Below are positions 14,631 through 28,636 of a stretch of 64,000 nt of DNA, piece after piece. The translations under genes and the position numbers were made by a program. Source of the DNA: Flexamia atlantica (lineage: Eukaryota > Arthropoda > Insecta > Hemiptera > Cicadellidae); assembly GCA_035578135.1 (NCBI GenBank), contig JAQJVK010000023.1:8451005-8515004 (forward strand), read 5' to 3'. The stretch's first letter is position 1; the number at the start of each line of letters is the position of its first letter. The notes beneath the pieces were generated by a model. It saw only the letters and a program-made list of their open reading frames with translations, was not told the origin of the DNA and did no database searches.

Positions 14631-15624
14631 CTTGTTTCAGAGCTGGAATTTCGAATTGAACCGATCGTGTCTGGCCTTGACTAGTCATAAAGTAAAACAA
14701 AATAAATTTTGTCACTTCTTTATAAGATCCTTTTTATGCTTTCATTTCCGATTATTCTGGATTATAATTATAAAACAGATTATTTTCCTCCCGATATTGG
14801 CAAACAAAAATTCAACGCAGCTTTCACTCCACATGCGGCTTGCCATGGTGAGAACGGTGTTATAAATGGAAGTAGCCTTTGAGAGAATGCCTTCATTACC
14901 TATCAAACTACAACTACAATACTATTATTTTTCTATAAAGATGAAGCGGGAAAGATAAAACTGCCTCTCTTATATTTTTTTCTCGCATTAATAACGATAT
15001 TTCAATATTTAAAACTTGTTTTTTAATTGATTTGTAACAATAGACAGACAATCCTTCTTCAAACTATTGGAAAAATATTCCTCTCTTGGATTCTTCCTGA
15101 GAAATATTTGGTAAACAAACATTGAAATAGTTTCGTTGTGGAGAACATTATTACATCAAACTGCTTTTGTTTTAAAACGGTTAAGAACTGGCCTTAAAAA
15201 CAATTAATGTTACTTAGAGATTTGTTTTCTTTATTTTTCTCTGTAAGGGCAATGTGCTAATTTTATTCATTGAAGATGTTGGTACTCTCTTGTTGTAAGG
15301 TTTATCTAACTAAGCGCATCTTAAACATTTTAAATTGAAATAATTTCTTTACATAAATTCAAGTTGGCTGCTTAAAATTGTTCGAAAACAACATCTTAAA
15401 CTGTAAACATATTTGTTAAGTTGAAAGTTTTCCTGTAGATTGTTCGGCGAGGCAAAATAGCCACGAACGGGCTATCTGGTGAATAATACATTGGCCAAAT
15501 TGTTGACCATTTATATGCCGGGGGTTACGCACCCCCCCTGTTCAGCTTCCCTGCACTGTACTGCGCTTTTAGATAAACAATGTTCATTTCCCTGCTTAGC
15601 ACTGATTTTATGTTATACATGTTG
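14631..15624. other. AT-rich intron, nothing recognised
   Basis: No exon, repeat or motif beyond composition. Confidence 0.5.
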
Positions 15625-16283
15625 TTCGGAAATTATGGTAAAATATTTTAGTGTATGATGGTAGTGGTTAAAATAAATTAAAAGGTTTGTGTAAGCATGG
15701 TTCTAAAGTCCTTTGTTTCCCATCTGTGTGTCTGTTATTTGTGTTTTTTTTTACATATTTAATTATATCTCACGAACCTCTCAACTGATAAACTTCAAAC
15801 TTGGGTCATAGATGACCTCTGACAAGATCTATTTTTGTAAGAAGTCTCAAATTTCTGCTTTTTACATTTCAAAATGGCGATGGTTGTTTGGTTTTCAAAG
15901 CTTTTTGTTTTCAAGTTTTCAAAACCACAAGTTTTTTTTTTAGAAAAACTATGCAAGAGAAAAAAGTTGCGGATATTAATCCAGTTAATGTAGCTATTAA
16001 GATTATGACAATCGAACTACTACTAACAGAGAAATTATCACTTTTTTGAATAAAAACTTTGTTTTTTAATATGTATTGTCTGAAATTTGCTTGTTTTCAT
16101 TCGGAAAATATACAATTTCTCCATTATTAGTTATCTTTAGATACTATAAGATTATAGTATCCGATTAACTATAATCTTAATATCAGCGTTAATTGGATTA
16201 AATATTGCAACTTTTTTTTTTTTGAAGTCCCCAGACCCCAAAAACACCGTTCGTTCATTTTCATATATATGTATATATATATG

Positions 16284-16330
<47 letters not shown>

Positions 16331-17720
16331 TGAATTTACCTGTCCGTAGGCGCGATAACTTTTGTAAAAAAGGTCCGATCTTGATGAAATTTGGAACAAA
16401 CATGTAAAGCATCATTCATAACTTCGAGTTCGAAAACCAGCAAGATTGATTTACTCTAAGAAGGTTTTTTTCACAAAATAAAATTTATTTTCAATATTTA
16501 ACTCCTTTTTACTAATTATTTTTAAAATTAATTGTCAAAATTGAATTCAGCTTAAAAAAACACACAATTTAGCATTTTGAATTATTATTCTACGTCAATC
16601 CGTTGCTTAGATATTGGATAATATTGGATGTGCTAAACACAGTACGTTGTCCAATATTGTTTTTAATAATTTTTCCCTCCAAAAAGTATAGTCACCCTGA
16701 TTTGAGATGTTTTTAAAAAATACAATTCTGAACATATGATTAAATTTGCAGGTGTTGAATATTTTATTTGTGTTTATTTTGAATAGTTAGAGATCATTGA
16801 TCAAGATTTTGCAGAAAATATATACTATATCAAAAAATACAAATTATTTTTAAATTTAATAAAGAAAGTAAGAAGATTTGGAGGGGGGATGTCATGGTCT
16901 AAACTGCCTGAAAATGCAGCATAATATATGATATGTTTACAATTATGAGGATTGATAATATGTTTTATTGAAATTGACTGGAGATGTAGGTCTGCTGCAA
17001 CAGGGATGTTTTAATTACTATAAAACTGACCATATGATTGAATTTAATTTTTTCATGAGATTAAATTATTTGTTTGTTTTGAGTGTTTTGAGTTCATTGG
17101 TTATATGTTTGTTGACATTTATATTCTATAGAAAGATTTCAGTTATTAAAAATTAAAAGACTAAGAATGATATAGAATACAAAAGTGTATGTATTACTAA
17201 TGAAAACCAATATGGTCTCTTTGTTAATTTTCCTCATGTTTAAAGCTCATGAATGATTAAATATGTGTTTTTAGTATATTATTTACTTAACGTATTCAAA
17301 TGATACTTTCCTTAAAACAAGTTGAATGCTCACATATACAAAATAAATTCTATGGAAATTCGCTGAGTACGCAGGTCTGCTGCGACGGGGGTATTGTATA
17401 ATTTTTCTAAAATTTACGGTTTAGGATATTTATATTTGAAAATAAAAAACGGTCGCCATTTTTAAATGGTACACTACAAATTAGAAATTTGATACTTCCT
17501 ACAAAAATAGTTCTGAATAGTGGTCATCCATGTACCAACTTTCAAATTTATATGTTAAAGAGGTTCGTGAGATATAATTAAATGTGTAAAAATCTCAAAC
17601 AGACACACAGACGGAAAACAAAGCACTTAAGGACACATGTTTGTATAAATTTTTTTTCTTATGTTTACCTCTACTACCATTCGCTAAAATATTTTACCAT
17701 AATTTCCGGACACTCTGTAT
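15625..17720. mobile_element. Foldback element with about 300-bp inverted arms
   Basis: The left arm (about 15625-15955) and right arm (about 17398-17720) are inverted copies; shared blocks include GGAAATTATGGTAAAATATT, TAATTATATCTCACGAACCT and CAAATTTCT. The middle holds repeat A copy 3, whose 3' end abuts the right arm exactly. No transposase. This may be one compound element or a foldback hit by a later insertion. Confidence 0.7.
16206..17395 (+). mobile_element. Repeat A copy 3, divergent subfamily
   Basis: Lacks the usual first 60 bp. It has the CCCCAGACCCCAAAAACACC block, a TA/TG microsatellite at about 16264-16330, GATCTTGATGAAATTTGGAA, and ends GAGTACGCAGGTCTGCTGCG plus ACGGGGGTATT. 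A second AGGTCTGCTGCAACAGGGAT at about 16987 and about 400 bp of extra sequence suggest an internal duplication. Its last 160 bp match the minus-strand fragment at 42497-42655 better than they match other copies. Confidence 0.7.
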
Positions 17721-19130
17721 TGTGTTGAACAATTTTTTTTACCGGCATTTTCAATTTTTATTTATTAGTAAATGTAGTTAACCGACTGGTCAATTTTACA
17801 ATTCCAAACATAGTTTTACAAATGCACCACTTTTCTAATGCAGCTTAGATTAAGCTATGAATTGTAAAACTGACCACAAATATACGTTTATTGCATCAAT
17901 CAATACAGATTATACTCACGTGCACTAATAATAAAAGTTAACTCTTTGTAGCTATAGTTAAAAAATGAAAATGAAGGCACGTATTAAAAAGATCCGTTAT
18001 GTCTTACAACCTATCTAAGATTACACCATCTCACAATTGGTTTGGTAGCACAGCAAAAAAAAAAAACTAATTCAAAGATGAGCTGGTTAAAGCCAAGACA
18101 CTGGCAAAGATTAGTTAGTAATAAGGGTGCATAAGTCATTCCGTATCTCTGCCGATCTTATTCTTAATTCAAATTCGTGTTAACATATCATATCTTGAAT
18201 AATGATTTGGCTAGTATCTACGTTGAGTTGTTTTTGTCGGAAATTTAAATTGTTCACATTATGACTTCTCTTACTAAATAATTGAAGTTGAAGTTTCAGT
18301 GGTTTTGATTGCTGTAGAATGACGTGTTACGAGATTTTATCGTAAGATCCATGGTTTCAAATTTATTATGATTATTGCGGAAAAAGTATGAAACACAGTT
18401 TTTTTTTATTGTTACATGAAAGTAAACTGTGTTTTACCGACAATAAGTAAAACATATTTAAACTTTGGAAACTGTAATTTCAAAGAAACAGCCTTTGCCT
18501 GTTGTTGATGCTATGTTTTGTATTGCAAACAAGTTCAGTTGTCGGAATCGCAAACTATCAGAAAGCTGGCCGGACCGCTCGTTTTTGCACAGATCATTTT
18601 ACCATTAAACTGTTTCCAAAACTAAACATTGAATTATTAATGCACAAAGTTTTCTTTTTTCCCGTTCTCAAGAACTTAACATTATATTTACATGAAAAAA
18701 ATATTTGTTTCTTAATAATCCACAATATTATGTAAGGATGCTAAGAGTTTTATCAAGTTATTTATTTTTCATTAATTATTTGGGCAGTGGTTGTAGTTAA
18801 AGAGCCAGTAAACATTTTAATCATGTCTCATATTCAAAAAGGACCCTGCGTTGATTTGTCATTCAGCTGATGCTACAGTGACGAAGCCAGGTTTTGGAAG
18901 CATTCCCTTTTAACACTATAAAAATATATAAGAACAAAATTTAAAATAAGTTTTCTAAACATTTTTGTTTACTATATATTGTAATCGATCCAAAGTAATT
19001 CCATACATCTTGACATGTCTTCAAATGCAACATAGCTTTACAGCGTTGTTTACAGTGAGAAAATTACTCGATAAAGTAAAGAAAAAAAGTGTACAAAAAA
19101 TCGTTAAAATACACGTGATTAAATTGTACT
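17721..19130. other. AT-rich intron with one hairpin
   Basis: An inverted pair stands at about 17787-17877 (TGGTCAATTTTACAATTC and near-complement). The 77-codon open frame at 18502-18735 has no recognisable features. Confidence 0.5.
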
Positions 19131-21971
19131 CTTAATGCTTGAAAAGGATTTTTTGAAATTCGGAATAAAGGAAATCTCGGACCCAAGTCTTGCACGACTG
19201 GGCAGACCGGACGCGGAGGTTGTTAATATTTACGTCTGCCCTTAAGCCGACATTTCGCCTTTTGGTCAGTTGCCCTTTATCTTCAACCTGAAATATTCTC
19301 CTATTTATCTCCGCCGGCGAATCGGTCGCACACAGGACGTACATTGTCGTAACTACAGTAGTGGCTTTTTTAAAATTAGGTTTACCGCTGTCGTTTCGTA
19401 TCGTTGACGTTTATTGATCTTGTTGACAGTTTAAATAAGAACATTAATGCTTATCGGATTTTGCGTTAGTGTTTAAATTTGTGACTCTTCTTGCAATAAA
19501 TAAAATTGTGGACTAGGCACTTGATTGCATAGGCTTTAATTACAGAATAAAAAACTGTACTTCAGTTCAATAAACCCTTACGTAATTTACGCTGTTCATG
19601 TTTATGAATTTTTAAAGTTTTAATTCAGAATTGATATTTGAAATAAGCATCTAATTATCAGTGACTAATTCATCAGTCCAGGGGCAAAAAATCCAAAAAT
19701 TACATTTATCATTACATATACATGTTTTGATATTTATCCTCTTTGCTTGTGTACTGGTGGAGATACTCCTTAGAGCTTTTTGTAGAAGCCCAAAAAGCAA
19801 AACACCGAGTTTGTTCTGCTTTGCAAAATGTTCACAAAACCTCAGAAATTAGGCTATGAAATTAGACTATGGCTTTGACTTTGTTTTCCTGTTTTGTATA
19901 TATTGAACAATGTCCCTGATAAAAGTGTGTAAGAACCTTACATTGTCAATCCCATCAACATCATTGATACATCTTTTTGTACTCTGAAAAATCTATGAAT
20001 AAGGATTTATAATAATGTCTTCCATGTTCATTTTTATATTCAACCAACCCATCGGGTACAAGGTCATGCTTGGGCCAAGCCACTAGCAACTGTTCTCGTC
20101 CCCAATCCCAAACGATGACAGATTCAGATAAAAAAATGTTTCCAATGCGATCAATTTACATCAGGCTTTACAAATGGGATTACAGAGAGTACTAAATGGA
20201 TGGTAGCAGCAGACGGTGATACAGTATTAATAGTAATGACAATAGTATTACAAACTACACACTCGTCACTATACAATCCCTATAATTAATTAGGCTATTA
20301 ATCAGTTTCAATAAACTCGATATATTATTCAAAAATATATAATATTATTCTATAAAATTAAAATAATCACCTACAATTAAGACCTTTAAAATATTTGTTT
20401 TTTACTTCGGGATATTAACTAATTTATCCATGCTGAAAAAATATCATTTACGTTGTCAAAAAAATTCACGGTAAAGACTAAAAACATTTCTACGGACCAA
20501 ATCGTTTCTCTAAAATCGTCGGCATTCTCGAATGAGATTGTTTAGCTAAATAGCGAAGTTTTGTATCGGACAACTCTAGGCGAAGGAATTTACTTTTCTC
20601 TCCGACTGAGGAAATATGTTTTGTTATCGTACGGTATTGGAAGTTTTAAAAGCGAGAGGGTTTACATTTTCAATCAAGTATGTAAATTTATTATTTAGTT
20701 ACTTTGTAGTGTCAAATAACTCTAATGTCGATTGGTTTATTGTACTATTGTATTCCATCCTGTAGTGCAGCAATGTTGTTTATTGTGTAAAATATTATTA
20801 TTTGCATCAGGAGTAGGTTTTATAATAAACATAATTTTTAATGAATATTTGTTTATAATTTTTTCTTTCTTTAGATATTTTTGGGCATTTGTAAAGCAGT
20901 TCTACAAAATTTTGCTTAGGTTTACATACTTGTTTTTATTCAAAAATTTTTTTGTAAAAAGTGTGAAAACCAGAAACTGGTTTAGCATTAAAATTTAACA
21001 TCCTACAGTCTAATATCCCGTCTGTTATAGTTTGTACGTACATGTAGTATTATTTTGAGGTGCTTCTGTTTTTTAATTAATTACAGTTTAAATTATTAGT
21101 CCTTCAAGTTAAATTATTTCTTTGCATCAGTAATCATAGTTTTTAATGAAGTGACCTGAAAGCATAAAAAATTCACATTCCATCACAACCAAAACACCAA
21201 AGCAATTTGTCGTTTGTCTTTTTCATTGGATTGGTAGCGTAGGGCTGCAACGGCATGGAAAAAATGGAAAAAACATGTACGTTATATATTTAAAAGTATA
21301 TCTCCATTTGCACATTAGATGTAAGTTAATGCTTTATGAGTTTTTACTATTTTATAATTGTTGTTAAATAATATCCCGCCTCACGCCACACTGGTAGATT
21401 ATAATAGTTTATTTGTTTCGCACATGTTATTTATCCATATAGTATTACTTCAAATAAGTTCTGAGATGCCCTAGCATTGGTCGTCGATTTTAAACAGTGC
21501 TTATTGAGGCCAAAACATGATGTTTTTATTGTGAAGTGAAAAAATAAAAACAAACAAATAAACATTTGTATCGATTTTGCTACCCTCGTCAAACGAAGGA
21601 CGGGCGGCTCAGTGGGACACGTCCCAGACTCAGTTGCAATCGCAGGTCGACAAATTGATATTTTTATGACGCCATCAAATCACCCCCCCCCCCCCCCACT
21701 CCACCTCCCCTCGTGGTCGTTACTCCTCTAGACAAACACATAGATGGATGATTGGAAAATATCAAGCCTATTGTATAAACTCCATTTCTATTTGACATAA
21801 AATCCATAAACCAAATCTATAATGTTGATAGTAAAAAATGAAGAACTGATTACCCTTTCAGGAGTTCATTAAATTTTATTCTATCGACCAGTTTTAACCA
21901 TTTGCCATCATCGAAGGTTAATGAATCATTATTACCATATTATTATTACCATATAACCATAGCAGTTGCTG
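19131..21971. other. Intron, mostly nothing recognised
   Basis: A CpG-richer patch at 19185-19340 includes GCCCTTAAGCCGACATTTCG, which resembles a segment at 33078-33100. A run of 17 C is at about 21683-21699. No exon seen. Confidence 0.45.
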
Positions 21972-22360
21972 ATTACCAATAAGGGGTATTTTAAGGCGAA
22001 GACGAGTGATGGAGTGTAGGATGATTGTGTCGTTATGTTGTAGTCTAGTTACTGATTAAGGCCGACATGTTCTTTAGTCAGGATTGTTAATAGCCTAACA
22101 GCCAATATCAACTAAGGGGCCTACATTTTAACGTGGGATCTGAGCCACAATTCTGTCCGGTTTACAATTAAGAACTGGTCTGATTATGAGGACGGTCCTA
22201 TGAACCAATGAATACATTTGAATGAACGTAGTACGCAATAGTGCAGGCATTAATCCCCACTAAGAAACTCCGCTTCTACAAGCTATCGCTAGTAACTATC
22301 CACAATTCGTGACCTCCAAGGAGGTGGATTACAGGACACGCCACCGTTCCAGTCGGTACA
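21972..22360 (+). repeat. Repeat B copy 2
   Basis: Second long copy of repeat B, collinear with 3517-3895. Shared blocks include AAGGCCGACATGTTC, TAACGTGGGATCTGA, ATTAATCCCCACTA and CACAATTCGTGACCTCCAAG. Diverged and non-coding. Confidence 0.75.
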
Positions 22361-23066
22361 ACCTATTTTAGGGTTAATTAAAGTCAAATTTAACATTTGC
22401 CTCTTCAGTAACCTACCAAGCACGTCAGCTAGGACAAAGGAGCTCCCATGGAGTCTTCCTGTTGCAGTCAGAGAGAGGCCCCAAGATAAAAACCTGCGCG
22501 GCGAAGTTTATTGGATTCTTTCCTAACATTCACTAGAAATTATCCGAGAACTGAAAATCAACTAATACTTTCACCATATTGGTTGTTCAGAGTTGAATCT
22601 GAGCCTCAGAGAGGCAAGGAGGATTCAGGACAAACCAGTCTTTCGATGTACTAAGAAAGTCCTATCTTGCAACTACTGATTTTTTATGGAGCCAAATTTA
22701 ACCTTTTACCATCACCGACTAGTCAGAGCATCTTTTACAGCCTGCGTTATAAGTAGTAGCCTATCCCATATATAAGTTGATGGTTACATATATTTTTATT
22801 TCCCGATAAACAGCAAAAACCAACCATAATCCAAATAATATCACGATGATATCGTAAAACATTACAATCCTAGTTGTGTAACATGTCAAACTACGCCATT
22901 AAACCAGGTTTTATTATTTTCACGGAAACGATACGCGGAATACAAGTGTATCGGTTTTATTCCACTTTTATTCAATAGTAGTGCTGTAAATGCCAGATAA
23001 ACAGAAAGCGGAGATACACGTGGGTCGGGGATCGTAAAATACGGTAACGCTGGAGCAACCGGCGAC
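22361..23066. other. Intron before minisatellite, nothing recognised
   Basis: No exon or repeat recognised; moderately GC up to 22630, AT-rich after. Confidence 0.5.
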
Positions 23067-25827
23067 CAATCACGGCCTCATGGATTGTATCGATAGTTAC
23101 ATTGCTGTTGTCTTATCGCTGCTCAAGTGTACGGACGACCTTGAGCAGTAAACAATCACGGCCTTGTGGATAGTATCGACACAGTCCGACGGCTCTTGTC
23201 TTATCGCTACTCAAGTGTACGGACGACCTTCAGCAGTAAACAATCACGGCCTTGTGGATAGTATCGACACAGTCCGACGGCTCTTGTCTTATCGCTACTC
23301 AAGTGTACGGACGACCTTCAGCAGTAAACAATCACGGCCTTGTGGATAGTATCGACACAGTCCGACGGCTGTTGTCTTATCACTACTCAAGTGTACGGAC
23401 GACATTGAGCAGTAAACAATCACGGCCTTGTGGATAGTATCGACACAGTCCGGCGGCTGTTGACTTATCGCTACTCAAGTGTACGGACGACCTTCAGCAG
23501 TAAACAATCACGGCCTTGTGGATAGTATCGACACAGTCCGACGGCTGTTGTCTTATCTTTACTCAAGTGTACGGACGACCTTGAGCAGTAAACAATCACG
23601 GCCTTGTGGATAGTATCGACACAGTCCAACGGCGGTTGTCTTATCGCTACTCAAGTGTACGGACGACCTTGAGCAGTAAACAATCACGGCCTTGTGGATA
23701 GTATCGACACATTACTATGGCGGTTGTCTTATCGCTACTGAAGTGTACGGATGACCTTCAGCAGTAAACAATCACGGCCTTGTGGATAGTATCGACACAT
23801 TACTATGGCTGTTGTCTTATCGCTACTGAAGTGTACGGATGACCTTCAGCAGTAAACAATCACGGCCTTGTGGATAGTATTGACACAGTCCGACGGCTGT
23901 TGTCTTATCGCTACTCAAGTGTACGGATGACCTTCAGCAGTAAACAATCATGGCCTTGTGGATAGTATCGACACAGTCCAACGGCGGTTGTCTTATCGCT
24001 ACTCAAGTGTACCTACGACCTTGAGCAGTAAACAATCACGGCCTTGTGGATAGTATCGACACATTACTATGGCTGTTGTCTTATCGCTACTCAAGTGTAC
24101 GGACGACATTGAGCAGTAAACAATCACGGCCTTGTGGATAGTATCGACACAGTCCGACGGCTGTTGTCTTATCACTACTCAAGTGTCCGGACGACCTTGA
24201 GCAGTAAACAATCACGGCCTTGTGGATAGTATCGACACAGTCCGACGGCTGTTGTCTTATCGCTACTCAAGTGTACGGACGACCTTGAGCAATAAACAAT
24301 CACGGCCTTGTGGACAGTATCGACACAGTCCGACGGCTGTTGTCTTATCGCTACTCAAGTGTACGGACGACATTGAGCAGTAACCAATCACGGCCTTGTG
24401 GATAGTATCGACACAGTCCGATGGCTGTTGTCTTATCGCTACTCAAGTGCACGGACGACCTTGAGCAGTAAACAATCACGCCCTTGTGGATAGTATCGAC
24501 ACAGTCCGATGGCTGTTGTCTTATCGCTACTCAAGTGTACGGACGACCTTGAGCAGTAACCAATCTTGGCCTTGTGGATAGTATCGATACAGTCCGACGG
24601 CTGTTGTCTTATCGCTACTCAAGTGCACGGACGACCTTGAGCAGTAAACAATCACGCCCTTGTGGATAGTATCGACAAAGTCCGATGGCTGTTGTCTTAT
24701 CGCTACTCAAGTGTACGGACGACCTTCAGCAGTAAACAATCACGGCCTTGTGGATAGTATCGACACAGTCCGACGGCTGTTGTCTTATCGCTACACAAGT
24801 GTACGGACGACCTTCAGCAGTAACCAATCACGGCCTTGTGGATAGTATCGACACAGTCCGACGGCTGTTGTCTTATCGCTACTCAAGTGTACGGACGACC
24901 TTGAGCAGTAAACAATCACGGCCTTGTGGATAGTATCGACACAGTCCGATGGCTGTTGTGTTATCGCTACTCAAGTGTACGGACGACCTTTTGCAGTAAA
25001 CAATCACGGCCTTGTGGATAGTATCGTCACAGTCCGACGGCTGTTGTCTTATCGCTACTCAAGTGTACGGACGACCTTGAGCAGTAAACAATCACGGCCT
25101 TGTGGATACTATCGACACAGTCCGACGGCTGTTGTCTTATCGCTACTCAAGTGTACGGACGACCTTGAGCAGTAAACAATCAAGGTCTTGTGGATAGTAT
25201 CGACACAGTCCGACGGCTGTTGTCTTATCGCTACTCAAGTGTACGGACGACCTTGAGCAGTAACCAATCACGGCCTTGTGGATAGTATCGACACAGTCCG
25301 ACGGCTGTTGTCTTATCGCTACTCAAGTGTACGGACGACCTTGAGCAGTAACCAATCACGGCCTTGTGGATAGTATCGACACAGTCCGACGGCTGTTGTC
25401 TTATCGCTACTCAAGTGTACGGACGACTTTGAGCAGTAAACAATGACGGCCTTGTGGATAGTATCGACAGATGCTGTCTTATCGCTACTCAAGTGTACGG
25501 ATGACCTTCAGCAGTAAACAATCACGGCCTTGTGGATAGTATCGACAGATGCTGTCTTATCGCTACTCAAGTGTACGGATGACCTTCAGCAGTAAACAGT
25601 CACGGCCTTGTGGATAGTATCGACAGATGCTGTCTTATCGCTACTCAAGTGTACGGATGACCTTCAGCAGTAAACAATCACGGCCTTGTGGATAGTATCG
25701 ACAGATGCTGTCTTATCGCTACTCAAGTGTACGGATGACCTTCAGCAGTAAACAATGACGGCCTTGTGGATAGTATCGACAGATGCTGTCTTATCGCTAC
25801 TCAAGTGTACGGACGTCTTCAGTAGTA
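23067..25827 (+). repeat. 88-bp minisatellite, about 31 units with a 78-bp subfamily
   Basis: Tandem array of an 88-bp unit that begins CAATCACGGCCTTGTGGATA and contains GTATCGACACAGTCCGACGG and CTCAAGTGTACGGACGACCT. The last units (about 25440-25827) are 78 bp, lacking ten bases so that GACAGATGCTGTC replaces the middle. Variants such as ATTACTATGG recur two or more units apart, showing multi-unit duplication. As 88 is not a multiple of three, the short open frames in it are not coding. Confidence 0.97.
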
Positions 25828-26811
25828 TTGTGTTCATCAGAAATTCATAATATTATTCACGCTAATCCTGAGGGGTTTCTTATCAATGAAGGTGTTTGCC
25901 AAATGAATTGCCTTTTTAATGATTTTTCCTAAGTTAATGTCAGAGATCTGCTAATCTATAATCCATATGTCCAATTTTTTAAATTTAATTTTTTATTGTT
26001 ATTATTTATCTATTAACGTTTCTTGAGTAAAATAATAAGATTAAAAACGTGATGACTTAACTACTTATATTTTTTATACCATTTGCTACATTTATCTCTT
26101 TAGATATGTTTATTGAAGTAATTTGCTACATATTAGTTTTGTAGCAAATTATGACATTGTTTACATTGGTCATTATGGGATGCATTAGGACAACTGATAT
26201 ATTAGTCCCAATATATCTCGTCAGATGAAATTGGTATTTAGGTAATGGATGGTTATTCAAACCTGTGCTTGATTGAAGGCCTTACATCTAACCAATTATT
26301 GCAGAAAATATACTCCATAAATGTACTCAAAACCAGCACATTCAAATGTCCACTCTTATCATATGTTGAAATTATGTAAAAATTTATACTCCGCTTTAAA
26401 AATACAATATTTGAACAAAATATAGTATTTACTTTTGAAATTTATTGACTATAAAATAAATCCTTGATCAGTTAAACTTTTTGTTATTTACTCTGAAGGC
26501 AGAAACAGCAGCGCAAGGGGAAGGGAGAGGGGAAGTGCGTTAGTCAAACCGGATTACCGGATCAGCTGTTTTTATTTGTTGATTGTTTTCCATCAGCTGT
26601 TCTCTGCTCGGGAGTGTTTCAACATGATATTTCGTGTTTTTATGCATTTTCTTACAAACATCCCATAAATTCTAAATCCTTTTTCAAAACAGATTTTTGA
26701 TTGATTTAAATTTAATGTCACCAAAGTGGCTTAATTTATAGATTGTTTGCTGACATTTAGACATTTTTATTACGGTTGTACTACAGTCGAATATAACAGT
26801 TACTTTAAAAT
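25828..26811. other. AT-rich intron with one small hairpin
   Basis: Perfect 11-bp arms AATTTGCTACA / TGTAGCAAATT at about 26120-26150. Nothing else. Confidence 0.5.
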
Positions 26812-27052
26812 CAAGGCCGTAGCCAATGGGGGGTCAGGGGGTCAGAACCCCCCCCCCCCCCCGAAATAGTAGAAATAGCCTTGAAATGGTAGTAAATGGG
26901 GGTGAAACCCCCCCCCCCCCAGAAATGGCGAAAGACGCCACGGGGAATAAGCTTTGGGGCCCGGAAACAGACAATTAGGGCCCAAAGAGCCGGAAATTCA
27001 GTCACCGGCCCTGTCCAAACCCCCCCCCCAAAAATTTCCTGGCTACGACTTT
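26812..27052. mobile_element. Probable foldback element with poly-C tracts
   Basis: Bounded by AAGGCCGTAGCCA and its near-complement TGGCTACGACTTT. Inside are three C-runs of 10 or more (about 26848, 26909, 27019), repeated GGGGGT...AACCCCC and GAAAT words, and two GGGCCC-type words. Non-coding; the open frame on the minus strand is glycine/proline-rich because of the runs. Confidence 0.5.
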
Positions 27053-27298
27053 GTTTCAAATAACTATCACTTACTAGCAGATTACCTTGTAGCCAATAAT
27101 ATCTCATCACAGTGACGGCACAGAGCCTCCCCATCCGTGACTACACCTCCACACTCTGGCACCCCCACCCCCGCCCTTGCCGTTTTCGGGATGCAATTCC
27201 TGCCAAGTACATTATAGCAAAACGCAGGGATGATAACCAAAAGTACTTTCCTCATTGCAGATTTATGTTTTAATTATTTTTTTTAACAAATTTAAGTA

Positions 27299-27500
27299 CA
27301 GTTCGCACATTATATCTCCGGCTATGATCGAGTCAGCTGGTTGTAAGGTGCAGGGGTGAGAGGGGGTACTTTTCTGTAAACATTGTTCTAAAACACCGCG
27401 ACTTGTCAAATGTTGTGTTTACTAATATCATATGTTAAGAATATCATTTGATGCGGTAAGTAGCGTAGTAGTCATAGCCGGAGATATAATGTGCAAACTG
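27299..27500. mobile_element. Tc1/mariner-like MITE with TA target duplication
   Basis: 202 bp with about 30-bp inverted ends: CAGTTCGCACATTATATCTC on the left, its near-complement ending GTGCAAACTG on the right, including CCGGCTATGA / TCATAGCCGG. TA on each side (27297-27298, 27501-27502). No transposase. Confidence 0.75.
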
Positions 27501-27502
27501 TA

Positions 27503-28167
27503 GTTTGTGTACGGAAAGGAACATTATGATTTTTAATTTTGAAGAACAGATTGTATTTGGATTTTAAATATTATGAAGAGGAATGAAGCAGAGTGTGTTT
27601 TCTGGTTTGGAGAAAGAGATTACAGGTTTTTACAATGTTTGGAATGAGTTAAAAATCATTTAACTCGGGTGAAAATGTTTTTACGAATATTTTTGAATAG
27701 CAATTCCTATCTGTTACTACAGACACTCTCCGAGATAAAATAATACTGGTGATTCAACAATAACAATCCTCCCCCTCCAGATTGCAGCAAACCCCTAAAG
27801 TCAACAACGCTTTATGTAAACATTCTTACATTACAATTGTTGATATTCAACACTTTACTTTCCCTAAACCCAAAAGGCAACTGAGCCAGGGTGTGTTCAC
27901 AGCTTCGTTTTAACTCGGTCTAACTAAATTTGTAGTAGCAAAATTCGCAATCTTGTATTTTGTTTTATTTTTTTAGGATTGAAATATTTTAATTCTCAGT
28001 GACAGGAAAAGGGTGATTCCCACTGAGCTTGCTGAATAGGTCATTGTCAATGGAAATGTTCAGATTCATCACAAATAATGAGCCTTAAAAAATACTGCAT
28101 GAATAATATTGGTAAATGTATTGCTATCAAGTGCAGTGATAAATATCCTTTACACTTATAAGAGTAA
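27503..28167. other. AT-rich intron, nothing recognised
   Basis: No exon or repeat seen. Confidence 0.5.
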
Positions 28168-28345
28168 TGTTTGATTGCTTGATTGCACGATTATCTCAAA
28201 AACAGCACCAAGGATTTCCTTGAAAGTTTGGAAATAACTAATTTCTGACTCAAAACAAATTTCATTTATGTTTCTTGGCTAGAGGAAATCCAATAACGTA
28301 ATAAAATTAATTTTAAAGTAAAAAAATTAACATTGATCCTCATGA
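28168..28345 (-). repeat. Repeat E copy 2
   Basis: Inverted, diverged copy of 6808-6980; shared blocks on this strand include AAGGATTTCCTTGAAAG, GGAAATAACTAATTTCTGAC and AATTAACATTGATCC. Confidence 0.6.
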
Positions 28346-28636
28346 GTTTCCATACTATATAGCAACAAAATAAACATCAAAATGCAAACAAATAAAATGA
28401 TCATAATAGCTGTTTACAATTTGCAGCCATAAATAAAAAATACAGCCATCTAGGAAAAATGCAGCGTGTGGAATATATATTGCATGGAGCAATAATAAAA
28501 TTCAATTTTGCATAATTTCATCTATAAAAATATTATTTATTGAGAAACTTTCATGCTATTAATCCTGCCGCATCCATGACACACCCTCTTCAAGGTTAAT
28601 ACATGTTTAATTTGAAAAAGCCCCACGAGTAATATT
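28346..28636. other. AT-rich intron, nothing recognised
   Basis: No feature seen. Confidence 0.5.

Noticed and set aside
23164..25175. Repeated 61-83-codon frames beginning MWIVSTQSDG
   Set aside because: They come from the 88-bp minisatellite, whose unit is not a multiple of three, so no continuous protein can result.
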